Below are positions 50,828 through 59,611 of a stretch of DNA of 64,000 nucleotides, one piece after another. Below the pieces are notes generated by a model. It searched no databases. It worked only from the letters and a program-made list of their open reading frames with translations, and had not been told where the DNA came from. Made by a program: the position numbers and the translations under genes. Each line of letters opens with the position of its first letter. Within the stretch, counting starts at the first letter, position 1. Origin of the DNA: Streptomyces sp. NBC_01478 (GTDB lineage Bacteria > Actinomycetota > Actinomycetes > Streptomycetales > Streptomycetaceae); NCBI RefSeq assembly GCF_036227225.1, contig NZ_CP109444.1, positions 8,289,501 to 8,353,500 of the forward strand, read 5' to 3'.

Positions 50828-52614
50828 TCAACGACTGAACCTCTTGGCTGCAGAGAGAGCTTCTGCCGTCGTCATTTTCCGCAGATCATCGCCGTCGCGA
50901 ACGTAATACTCGCCGTCGAACCCGGAGAGATCGCGTTGGGCCGGGATGCGTGCCACTACATATGAACGCCCAGAGTAGGAGATTGTGTCGATGTTGGCGA
51001 GGATGTCACCTTTCAGGGTTTCCTCTAGAGGGGATGCCTGAATGGCTTGAATGATGTGGCGCACATAAGTACTCATCGCTATGCCGAGGACTTTGCATTC
51101 CCGGTCGACGCCAAAGAGTACCTGTCGAGCGAGTGGCACCGGCGTAACCGAGTCCATTTCCTCGATACGGCGCGCGGCAGCATCATTGTCTGCCACCCCG
51201 AAAATTACATAACCATCGGACTCGGGTCCCGTATTCGCGATGGCGGACATAATCTTCGGGAGTTTCTTGAGGAGATCCTTGTTGACTGAACGTTTCTTGT
51301 CGAGTGAAACTATTCCCTGCTTGAACTCGTATCTGGCACTTTCGATCGGGGCACGCCTAATCAGGTTCGGGAATTCGATCTCCATTGCTGGCCCGTGTGT
51401 TAGTGCTCCCCGTGGCGACTCTGTGAAGTGCTTATCGATCAACCCTCTCACTATGTCTATGTTTGCCTGTCGCTGCGCCTCGGTAGTGGTGTTCCTGCTC
51501 GGTGTTAGTTTCCCTGTTACGCCATATATTGCTTTGAACGCGCCATGCGGATCGGAGAGTTGTTTTCCTCTTCTGATCATCAAGTCGTAGAAGGCCATGA
51601 AGACTGCATAGAAAGGTGTTTTAGCGGAGGACCATCCACTGGTGCTGACGTGTGATCGGAACGCTCCTACGACGCCCGGCTTGGTTGAATCAACCATGGT
51701 CTTCATGGCGCCGAGTACTACCTTGACGTCATCGGCGAGCTTTTCCGTGCCGTAAGTAGCGAGATCCGCAGCCAGTGACTTACTCTCAGTGGTCTCCAAG
51801 TCGAAGTACTTGTCCAGCACGTCGGAGCTGACGCTAAATGTGTTTCCGCGTACTGCAGAAATGCAAATATCGGCCAGCAGTTGTTCATCCTCGCTCTGCT
51901 GTAGCTGCTTTGTGCTCAGCACTCCGAGGCTGCACCAGAAGGTCTCCTCTGCTGCGATCCCGTATCCCAGCCGTTCGCGGGCTGAGTCGATGGAAACGAC
52001 GGGCATCTTGGTGAGCGGGAGGACGTCAGGCGATCCATCGTAGCGAAATTCCGAGGCCAGGCGTCTGAGTAGTTTGACAAATTCGCTGACAACTCCAGCT
52101 TGCCGTTTTTCTTGTGCACTCAGTTGACGCCCACCGGAATTTATTCGTCGGAATACTTCGGTTACTTGAGTTTCCTCCCTGGAGCTGAATATGGTAACAG
52201 CCAGTTGGTAATCAAGTAGATCTGCGCATTGAGATGCTGGGATGAGCTCGGGCTTACCAGGCTCACGCGTGAATACTTCCGAGTCGGCGAGTTGGCGGGC
52301 TCGTGAAAATTCCGAGAGGTCAAAAAAATGAGGGACTTCGATGCTGGACTGGATGCCGTACCTTTGCTCTATGAACCCAAATATGGCATCCAGGCGCTGC
52401 ATTCCATCGATTATTTCGTAGTTCTGGTCTGATATCTCGGCAAAGAGGAAGAGAGGGATTGGGAAGCCGCGTAAAATGCTGTCAATCAGGTGTGCTTTTT
52501 CGTCTACCCCCCCCATACGAGTTTTCTTTGGTAATTTCGATTGACTGTGAGCTTCTCGCTCCGGTAAAGGTTATATGCTTCTTGGATTGACATTCCGCGC
52601 GGGGTGATGGACAT
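50828..52614 (-). pseudogene. DUF262-Schlafen AlbA_2 fusion protein, frameshifted at a G8 run (defence-like)
   Basis: Full-length reading starts at ATG 52614 after GAGGA. It gives MSITPRGMSIQEAYNLYRSE and then VNRNYQRKLVWGG before a TAG at 52506. The next frame continues without a gap of homology with VDEKAHLIDSILRGFPIPLFLFAE, YEIIDGMQRLDAIF (DGxQR catalytic-type motif of DUF262/GmrS), and LFRRINSGG-like sequence. The C-terminal ~180 residues are a Schlafen AlbA_2 domain (ARYEFKQGIVSLDKK, GYVIFGVADND, YYVRDGDDLRKMT). Expected WGVDEK needs six or nine G; eight are present. It may be inactive, phase-variable, or a sequencing error. Apparently low in GC, alone between unrelated genes: likely acquired. 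Confidence 0.75.
52507..52514 (-). other. Run of eight G (C8 on plus strand) at the frameshift site
   Basis: The homopolymer lies at the W-G-V-D-E-K junction of DUF262, where the two reading frames must be joined. Slippage by one added G or two lost G would restore the frame. Runs of this length are uncommon in coding DNA and typical of contingency loci in other bacteria. Confidence 0.7.
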
Positions 52615-52714
52615 GATTCCTCAAGGTCGCAGTGCGGCTGGGGCAACTCGAGTGCTCATACTCCCGCAACCCCGAGATTGGGTCACAGTCGAGATTGATC
52701 TTGTTGGTTTATGT

Positions 52715-53578
52715 TTAGTTATTTCCGGTTTGAGCTGTGGGGACGTGTTTCCTGTCGACGGTGTGTCGTTTGAGGAACAGCCGCAATGTCCCGAGCAGCA
52801 CGGTCCCGAGGCACCAACTGGCCACCACGTCCAGTGGCCAGTGGTAGCCCCGGCGGACCAGTCCGAAGCTGACGCCGGCGACCAACAGGGCGCAGAGGAC
52901 GACCAGTTCACGGCGGGCGTACGACGTCCGGAGCCAGGGGAGGAGGAGCAGGGTCGAGGCGCCGTACGCGATCATCGCGGTGGCCGTGTGGCCGGAGGGG
53001 TAGTAGCCGGTGCCGGGGGGTACCGCCGGGGTGCCGCCGCGGGCGATCAGTTCCTTGAGGGGGACGATCAGCGCCGGGACCAGGGCCATCAGCACGGCCG
53101 CCGCGAGGGGTGGCAGCCACCAGCGGTCCGTACCACTGGCACGGGCGCGGAGGCCGACGTAGACGAGGACGACGACGAGGACGGGTACCGCGACCTGGAA
53201 GTTGCCGAGGTCGGCGAGGAGTTCGGAGAAGCGGTCCGGGTGGACGAGTGCGCGGCTGAGGCGGGTGTCCAGGCGGAGGAGGGGGCCGTCGGCGGCGACC
53301 TGCCAGGTGATCAGCGCGAAGAGCAGCGCGGGAAGGGCGAGAAACAGCCAGAGAAAGGAGGTCGGCCGACCTGGAACAGGGGGGGTAGTTCCAGGCCGGC
53401 CGTCCGGATCGGCGGGCCGGCCGCCCCGGGGGGTTTGGGGCGGGCGACTGTCCGATCGGTGAGGAGATTCGGAGCCGGAGGCTCCTGTTGTGTGCGCGAG
53501 GGCACGACCAGGTCGAAGCTGGGGAGGCCCCGGCCTGATGTCGCCCACAGTCCCCTGTGGGCGGGGTGTATCTCTCAT
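52715..53578 (-). CDS. PAP2 superfamily membrane phosphatase
   Basis: A protein of about 287 residues: a ~70-residue Pro/Arg-rich cytosolic N-terminus, then about six membrane helices with the type 2 phosphatidic-acid phosphatase motifs. KELIARGGTP corresponds to KxxxxxxRP, YYPSGHTATAM is the PSGH motif, and LVRRGYHWPLDVVAS contains RxxxxxHxxxD with the catalytic His-Asp. It likely dephosphorylates lipid phosphates such as undecaprenyl diphosphate at the outer membrane face. The start is uncertain: ATG at 53578 lacks a clear ribosome-binding site, and further upstream in-frame sequence looks less coding-like. Confidence 0.85.
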   Translation of the reverse strand: MRDTPRPQGTVGDIRPGPPQLRPGRALAHTTGASGSESPHRSDSRPPQTPRGGRPADPDGRPGTTPPVPGRPTSFLWLFLALPALLFALITWQVAADGPLLRLDTRLSRALVHPDRFSELLADLGNFQVAVPVLVVVLVYVGLRARASGTDRWWLPPLAAAVLMALVPALIVPLKELIARGGTPAVPPGTGYYPSGHTATAMIAYGASTLLLLPWLRTSYARRELVVLCALLVAGVSFGLVRRGYHWPLDVVASWCLGTVLLGTLRLFLKRHTVDRKHVPTAQTGNN

Positions 53579-53791
53579 CTGGATAGAACCTACGGCAGTG
53601 GCTGCTGGTGCGACAGGCGGATTCGCGTCCCGCCATGCACCCCGCACACCTTCTTCACACGGCCTGACGTCCGCCGCCCCAGCCTGTGAATCCGGCGGAT
53701 GAAGGGGCTGGGGCGGATGGGACGCCTGGGGCGCTACGCCTGTGCGGGAGCCTCGGGTTCCCTGTGGCCGGGACGTGCCCAAGGGAATGGC

Positions 53792-55126
53792 TCAGATGCG
53801 TGCGAACGCCTGCTCGATGATGTCGAGCCCCTCGCTCAGCAGCTCGTCCCCGATGACCAGCGGGGGCAGGAAGCGCAGCACGTTGCCGTAGGTGCCACAG
53901 GTCAGGACCAGCAGCCCCTCCTGGTGGCAGGCCTTGGCGAGCGCGGCGGTCGCCTCCGGGTTCGGCTCCTTGGTCGTACGGTCCTTGACGAGCTCGATGG
54001 CGATCATCGCGCCGCGTCCGCGCACATCGCCGATGATGTCGAACTTCTCCGCCATGGCCCCGAGCCGGACCTTCATGACCGACTCGATGTTCTTGGCCTT
54101 GGCGTTGAGGTCCAGCTCCTTCATGGTCTCGATCGCACCGAGCGCACCGGCGCAGGCGACCGGGTTGCCGCCGTACGTACCGCCCAGCCCACCGGCGTGC
54201 GCGGCGTCCATGATCTCGGCGCGCCCGGTCACGGCGGCGAGCGGCAGCCCGCCCGCGATCCCCTTCGCGGTGGTGATCAGGTCCGGGACGACACCCTCGT
54301 CCTCACACGCGAACCACTGCCCGGTACGGCAGAACCCGGACTGGATCTCGTCCGCGACGAACACGATCCCGTTGGCCTTGGCGAATTCACTCAGCGCGGG
54401 CAGGAAGCCCTTCGCCGGTTCGATGAAGCCGCCCTCGCCGAGGACCGGCTCGATGATGATCGCGGCGACGTTGTCGGCGCCGATCTGCTTGTTGATCATG
54501 TCGATGGCCTGCGCGGAGGCCTCGGCACCGGCGTTGTCGGGACCGGTCGGCCAGCGGTAGCCGTAGGCGACCGGCACGCGGTACACCTCGGGCGCGAACG
54601 GCCCGAAGCCGTTCTTGTACGGCATGTTCTTCGAGGTCAGGGCCATGGTCAGGTTGGTCCGGCCGTGGTACCCGTGGTCGAAGACGACGACGGCCTGGCG
54701 CTTGGTGTACGCCCGCGCGATCTTGACGGCGTTCTCGACGGCCTCGGCGCCGGAGTTGAACAGCGCGGACTTCTTGGCGTGGTCACCCGGGGTCAGCTCG
54801 GCGAGCGCCTCGGCGACCTCGACGTACCCCTCGTACGGCGTGACCATGAAACAGGTGTGGGTGAAGTCGGCGAGCTGCGCGGTGGCACGGCGGACGACGG
54901 CCTCGGCGGAGGCGCCGACGCTCGTCACCGCGATACCGGAACCGAAGTCGATGAACCGGTTCCCGTCGACGTCCTCGACGATCCCGCCGCCCGCGCGCGC
55001 GGTGAACACGGGCAGCACGGAGCCCACACCGGCCGCGACCGCGGCGGTACGGCGGGCCTGCAGCTCCTGCGACTTCGGGCCGGGGATGGCGGTGAGAACG
55101 CGGCGCTCCTGCGGAAGTGCGGTCAT
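53792..55126 (-). CDS. gabT: 4-aminobutyrate aminotransferase (GABA transaminase)
   Basis: A 444-residue class III PLP aminotransferase. Motifs are FIDFGSGIAVTSVGA, ALFNSGAEAVENAVKIARAYTKR (PLP-phosphate), VFDHGYHGRTNLTMALTSK, VIIEPVLGEGGFIEPAKGFLPAL, the PLP-binding Asp in GIVFVADEIQSGFCRTGQWFACED, and the Schiff-base Lys in TTAKGIAGGLPLAAVTGRAEI. Consistent with GABA:2-oxoglutarate transaminase; it supplies succinate semialdehyde from the polyamine pathway. AGGAG precedes the ATG. Divergent from the membrane ATPase gene. Confidence 0.94.
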   Translation of the reverse strand: MTALPQERRVLTAIPGPKSQELQARRTAAVAAGVGSVLPVFTARAGGGIVEDVDGNRFIDFGSGIAVTSVGASAEAVVRRATAQLADFTHTCFMVTPYEGYVEVAEALAELTPGDHAKKSALFNSGAEAVENAVKIARAYTKRQAVVVFDHGYHGRTNLTMALTSKNMPYKNGFGPFAPEVYRVPVAYGYRWPTGPDNAGAEASAQAIDMINKQIGADNVAAIIIEPVLGEGGFIEPAKGFLPALSEFAKANGIVFVADEIQSGFCRTGQWFACEDEGVVPDLITTAKGIAGGLPLAAVTGRAEIMDAAHAGGLGGTYGGNPVACAGALGAIETMKELDLNAKAKNIESVMKVRLGAMAEKFDIIGDVRGRGAMIAIELVKDRTTKEPNPEATAALAKACHQEGLLVLTCGTYGNVLRFLPPLVIGDELLSEGLDIIEQAFARI

Positions 55127-55239
55127 GAGGGGCTCCTGGGGTGGTGCGGACGCTTTTCTTCTGTCTTCCTTTCTCGCAGGCTAGGGCGGGCGACCGGGGG
55201 TGGGCATGCTCCATGTGGGCGGTGTCGGCGACGCGGGTT

Positions 55240-55270
55240 GTCCGCGATGGACAGTGCCGGGTTCGCGGAC
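55240..55270. promoter_or_regulatory. Inverted repeat GTCCGCGA/TCGCGGAC between gabT and the ATPase gene
   Basis: Perfect 8-bp arms (55240-55247, 55263-55270) with a 15-bp spacer in the 251-bp divergent region. It could be an operator for gabT, for example for the nearby PucR regulator. Otherwise the gap holds no gene. Confidence 0.4.
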
Positions 55271-55377
55271 CGTGGGGCGGGCCCGGCCGCGTAAACGGTG
55301 AACTCCCCTTCTGGGCGCGTTAGATTGACTCGCTGACGGTGTACGGAACGGCTGGTCAAGGGGCGAGGGCGAGGACG

Positions 55378-57780
55378 ATGGACAGCGACGGGACGCGGGA
55401 CGCGCGACACACACAGGCGAATCCTGTGCCGCGTCCGGCGGGGCCGGCGGACATGTCGGCGGATCGCGTCGTACCGCCGAGGCCGACGCACGCCCCGGGC
55501 GCGGCCGGCCCCGCCGTGGCCGACTGGCTCAACGAGCCCCGGCCTGCCGCGGGACCCGGTATCTGGCGGTTCGGATACCGCGTGCCCAAGCGGGAGAAGA
55601 GCGCGGAGCGGCTGTCACCCATCACCATCGTCGGCGTCGTCGTCCCGCTTGTCGTGGGCATGGTGCTGTGGTCGCTGTGGAAGCACGGCAGCATCCCCTA
55701 CCAATGGGCGCTGTTGAGGGTGCTCACACCCGACGACTGGTGGTGGGCCGGCACCACGACGCCCAAGGGCAAGGGCATCGAGGCCGTGGCGGTCGCCGAC
55801 GGCGTGTTCTTCGGCCTCCTGCTCTACGGCATGGGGCGCCTGGGGAGCTGGCCGGACATCATCCGGCACCTCGTCACACGCCGCCCACAGCCGGCGCGGG
55901 CGCTGCTCGCCCTGCTGGGTGCCGTGATCGCGGAGAACCTGGTCGTGATCCCGAGTGCTTACCCCGGTGTCGGATGGAACGCGCTTCCGGTGGCCGGTCC
56001 GGTGTACCACCTCATCGACCTGCTCCCGGGCGGCTACGACTTCATTTCCACGCCCTTGATGGGCAACCTGCTCTACGTGGTCATCGGTCTGCTGCTCCTC
56101 TGGCCGTTCGCCCGCATCGGCGGCTGGCTGCCACTCCTGAGGGAGCGGTACGGCCCGCGCGACACCGCGGCCGCGACGGCCGTCGCCGAGCAGGCACCGG
56201 CCGTCGGGTCACGGGACCACTGGCCCGAGCTGCGGGAGGCGGGCCAGTTCGAGGCCGCGGACGTACTCACCCACGAGGTGCTGGCGGGGCGGATGAACGA
56301 CGTGGACTGCGCGCGCGTCGAGCACGCCTGGCGGCGGGCTCGGCGGACAGGCGACCTCACGTCCTTCACCCGGACCGTGCTGCGGGCCGCCGGCGGCGCC
56401 TGGATCCACCCCTCCGGCTCCCGTGACCTGTCCCGCCGCACCGCGCGGCACGACCTGCTCACCGGCCAGGTGCGGATCGGGACCTGGGCGGCGGGTGAGC
56501 GCACCGCGCTCGCCTACCGCGGCGTCGGCACCGCGCTCGGGCCGGACACGCTGGGGACCTCGCTGCTCGTCGTCGGACCCTCGGGGTCGGGCAAGACGCG
56601 GCACGTGGTGCGGCCGGTGGTCGAGAATCTCACCCTGCAGGCCCTCACCGGCCGGTGCGCCGTCGTCGCGGTGTGCATGACCGGAACGCCGCTCGGCCCG
56701 GACGACGCGTTCGACGTGATCGTCCGCGTCGGGGACCCGGCGTCCGTCCACGACCTCGACCCGTACGCCGAGTCCGGCGACCCCGATGAGGCCGCCGCCC
56801 TGCTCGCGGAGGCTCTGGTCGGCGACCTCGACACCGTGGACACCCAGCGTGCCGCCGCCGCCCTGTCCCAGTTCCTCGGGCCCTACCGGGCCGCGTGGGG
56901 CAGGTTCCCCGCACTGCCCGTGCTTCGCGAACTCCTCGAGAGCGAGCCGAGGGCGCTGGCGGAGCTGAGTGCGGCCCTCACCGACGACAAACACGCCGTG
57001 ATGCGCCGCGAACTCGACTCCCGCATGCGCCACGCCGCCGGTGGCAACGACCCCGGCCAGGCCCTCGCCGACCGGCTCGCCCTGCTCGATCGCCCGGTGT
57101 TCGCCGAGTTCTTCGGAGCAGGGGGCGGGACCGTACGGCCGTTCTCGCTGCGGGCCGTGGCCCATCATCCGCTGCGTGTCCGTATCGACCTGCCCGAGCA
57201 TGGGCACGATGAGGCGGCCCGGCTGCTCACCCGGCTGGTCCTCGCGCAGTTCACCGCGGTGGTGCGTGGCCGTGAGCGGGGGCACTTCGCCTGCCTCGTT
57301 CTCGACGACGCCACCGGCACAGTGAGCACCGAGTCACTGCGCCGGATCCAGCGGCTGCGTTCCGAGGACGCGGGTGTCGTCCTCGCCCTGCGGACCGTGG
57401 GCGACGTACCCGAGTCCCTGCACGGCCCGCTGTACGGCGCCGTCGGCTGTCGGATGGCGCTGGCCGGCGTCACCACCTGGGACGGCAGCCGCTTCGCGCA
57501 GGCCTGGGGCACCGAGTGGGTGGAGACCACGGATGTCGCCAAGCACACCGTCTTCGCCGACCAGCCCATGACCCGCGCCATCCATGCCCTCCGCAAGCTG
57601 GTCACCGGCAAAGCCGTGACCACGGAGGCCGTGACCGTCCGCCAGGTCGAGCGGGAACGCTGGTCCGCGTCCGAACTGGCGCACGCTGTGCCGGCGGGCC
57701 ACGCCGTGCTGTCGCTGACCAGCGTGAAGGGTGAGCACACCCCACCGTCCCTGGTGGACCTCCGCCCCCCAGCCCCCTGA
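55378..57780 (+). CDS. Membrane-anchored VirD4/FtsK-like ATP-binding protein
   Basis: An 800-residue protein: a Pro/Ala-rich N-terminus, four transmembrane helices (about 80-103, 142-160, 176-198 and 225-248), and a cytosolic ATPase domain. Walker A is GPSGSGKT at about 401-408, Walker B is FACLVLDDATG near 640, and the layout resembles type IV coupling proteins and the TraD/FtsK group. There are no conjugation or type IV secretion genes nearby. The same gene type occurs beside gabT in other Streptomyces, so it is a conserved resident gene of unknown role. The ATG has GAGG upstream. Confidence 0.72.
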   Translation: MDSDGTRDARHTQANPVPRPAGPADMSADRVVPPRPTHAPGAAGPAVADWLNEPRPAAGPGIWRFGYRVPKREKSAERLSPITIVGVVVPLVVGMVLWSLWKHGSIPYQWALLRVLTPDDWWWAGTTTPKGKGIEAVAVADGVFFGLLLYGMGRLGSWPDIIRHLVTRRPQPARALLALLGAVIAENLVVIPSAYPGVGWNALPVAGPVYHLIDLLPGGYDFISTPLMGNLLYVVIGLLLLWPFARIGGWLPLLRERYGPRDTAAATAVAEQAPAVGSRDHWPELREAGQFEAADVLTHEVLAGRMNDVDCARVEHAWRRARRTGDLTSFTRTVLRAAGGAWIHPSGSRDLSRRTARHDLLTGQVRIGTWAAGERTALAYRGVGTALGPDTLGTSLLVVGPSGSGKTRHVVRPVVENLTLQALTGRCAVVAVCMTGTPLGPDDAFDVIVRVGDPASVHDLDPYAESGDPDEAAALLAEALVGDLDTVDTQRAAAALSQFLGPYRAAWGRFPALPVLRELLESEPRALAELSAALTDDKHAVMRRELDSRMRHAAGGNDPGQALADRLALLDRPVFAEFFGAGGGTVRPFSLRAVAHHPLRVRIDLPEHGHDEAARLLTRLVLAQFTAVVRGRERGHFACLVLDDATGTVSTESLRRIQRLRSEDAGVVLALRTVGDVPESLHGPLYGAVGCRMALAGVTTWDGSRFAQAWGTEWVETTDVAKHTVFADQPMTRAIHALRKLVTGKAVTTEAVTVRQVERERWSASELAHAVPAGHAVLSLTSVKGEHTPPSLVDLRPPAP

Positions 57781-57896
57781 ACCGGACATACGGGGTCGTG
57801 CCGACCATACGGTGAGGCAGAATCGGCACAGGCCGTTCATACGCGGCGGCCAAAAGGTCCCACTGATCGCCCGCACTCCTCCCGTCTGAAGGCCCC

Positions 57897-59483
57897 ATGC
57901 CCCCCACCCTCGCCTCCCTCGCCCACCACTCCGCGCTCAAGCTCACCGTGCGCGCCGGCGAGGGCCGGCTGGACGTGGCCGTCCGCTGGGCGCATGTCAG
58001 TGAGCTGGCGGATCCGGTGCCGTACATGGAGGGCGGGGAACTGCTGCTGACCACCGCGCTGAAGCTGGACGCGGAGGACGCGAAGGCCATGCGGCGGTAT
58101 GTGAAGCGGCTGGTGGGGGCCGGGGTCGTGGGGCTGGGGTTCGCCGTCGGGGTCAACTACGACGAGATTCCGAAGGTGCTGGTCGACACGGCGGAGGAAG
58201 AGGGGCTGCCGTTGCTGGAAGTGCCCCGGCGCACCCCCTTCATCGCGATCAGCAAAGCCGTGTCCGCCGCGATCGCCGCCGATCAGTACCGCGCCGTGAC
58301 CGCCGGGTTCGCCGCACAGCGCGAGCTGACCAGGCAGGCCCTCAGCGACGGCCCGGAGGGGCTGCTCGCCGCACTCGCCGCGCAGGTCGACGGATGGGCC
58401 GCGCTCTACGACGCGTCCGGCGCCCTGGTCGCCACCGCACCGGACTGGGCGGGCCGCCGCGCCGCCCGGCTCACCGCGGACGTGGAACGGCTGCGGGACC
58501 GGCCGGCGCCGGCCTCGTCCGTGGTCGGCGGCCCGGACAACGAGGACCGGGTCGAACTGCACACCCTCGGCACCGGCCGCCGCCCGCGCGCCGCGCTCGC
58601 CGTAGGAACGGCATCGGCGCTCGGGACGGCGGAGCGGTACGCCGTGCACTCCGCGATCGCGCTCCTGACGCTCACCACGGAACGCTCGCGCTCTCTGCAG
58701 GCGGCCCAGGACCGGATCGGGGCCGCGGTGCTGCGGCTGCTGCTCGCCGGGCATCCGGACCACGCGCGGGCGGTCGCCGGGGAGCTGTACGGCGGGCTCC
58801 TCGACGCGCCGTTCCGGGTGATCGTGGGCGAGGGCGTCACCGCGGACGGCGATCCCCTGGGCGGGCTCGCCGAGGTCGTCGAGTCGGCGGCGGCACGGTC
58901 GGGGGAGGCCGTGCTCGTCGTGGCGGAAGGGCCGAGGCGGCTGGTGGTGCTGGCCGTGGACGGCGGCGCGGCGGTCGAGGCGTGCGGGGAGTACGCGGCG
59001 ACGCTGGAGGCCGCGCGGGCCTCCTCGGACACACGGGAACAGGGCGGCGAGGACGACGAACTGGTCGTCGGGCTCTCCGCACCGTCCGGCCCCATCGCCG
59101 CGGCGGCCGCCTACAAGCAGGCCGAACAGGCGCTGTCCGTGGCCCGGCGGCGCGGGCGGGTCTTCGTCGAGCACGAGCAACTCGCCGCCGGGTCCGTGCT
59201 GCCGCTGCTCGCCGACGACGCGGTGCGGGCGTTCGCGGACGGTCTGCTACGGCCGCTGTCCGAGCACGACGCGACCGGGCGCGGAGACCTGGTCGCCTCG
59301 CTGCGCGCCTGGCTGTCCCGGCACGGTCAGTGGGACGCGGCGGCCGCGGACCTCGGGGTGCACCGGCACACCCTGCGGTACCGGATGCGGCGGGTCGAGG
59401 AGATCCTCGGACGGTCGCTCGACGATCCGGACGTACGGATGGAGCTGTGGCTGGCGTTGAAGGCCACGGCCGCGGCGGAGTGA
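57897..59483 (+). CDS. PucR family transcriptional regulator
   Basis: A 528-residue regulator. The N-terminus is the PucR ligand domain (RWAHVSELADPVPYMEGGELLLTTALKL), followed by a middle GGDEF-like/CdaR region, and ends in the HTH_30 domain: YKQAEQALSVARRRG, then LVASLRAWLSRHGQWDAAAADLGVHRHTLRYRMRRVEEILGRSLDDPDVRMELWLALKA. PucR proteins control nitrogen catabolism; position between gabT and the aldehyde dehydrogenase gene suggests GABA/polyamine control. Length is typical. Confidence 0.92.
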   Translation: MPPTLASLAHHSALKLTVRAGEGRLDVAVRWAHVSELADPVPYMEGGELLLTTALKLDAEDAKAMRRYVKRLVGAGVVGLGFAVGVNYDEIPKVLVDTAEEEGLPLLEVPRRTPFIAISKAVSAAIAADQYRAVTAGFAAQRELTRQALSDGPEGLLAALAAQVDGWAALYDASGALVATAPDWAGRRAARLTADVERLRDRPAPASSVVGGPDNEDRVELHTLGTGRRPRAALAVGTASALGTAERYAVHSAIALLTLTTERSRSLQAAQDRIGAAVLRLLLAGHPDHARAVAGELYGGLLDAPFRVIVGEGVTADGDPLGGLAEVVESAAARSGEAVLVVAEGPRRLVVLAVDGGAAVEACGEYAATLEAARASSDTREQGGEDDELVVGLSAPSGPIAAAAAYKQAEQALSVARRRGRVFVEHEQLAAGSVLPLLADDAVRAFADGLLRPLSEHDATGRGDLVASLRAWLSRHGQWDAAAADLGVHRHTLRYRMRRVEEILGRSLDDPDVRMELWLALKATAAAE

Positions 59484-59611
59484 CGGGATCTGCCGAACTG
59501 TAGTGTTCCCGCCCGGTACCACTACGACTCGGCTAAACGCACCGCAGCCTCCCCGCCCCTACGGTTGACCGAGAAGCACCAAGACCACCCCCAACGCGGA
59601 AGGGCCGGGAC

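Noticed and set aside
55378..57780. Conjugative element around the VirD4-like ATPase
   Set aside because: No relaxase, TraB, integrase or attachment sites in the neighbourhood; flanking genes are metabolic.
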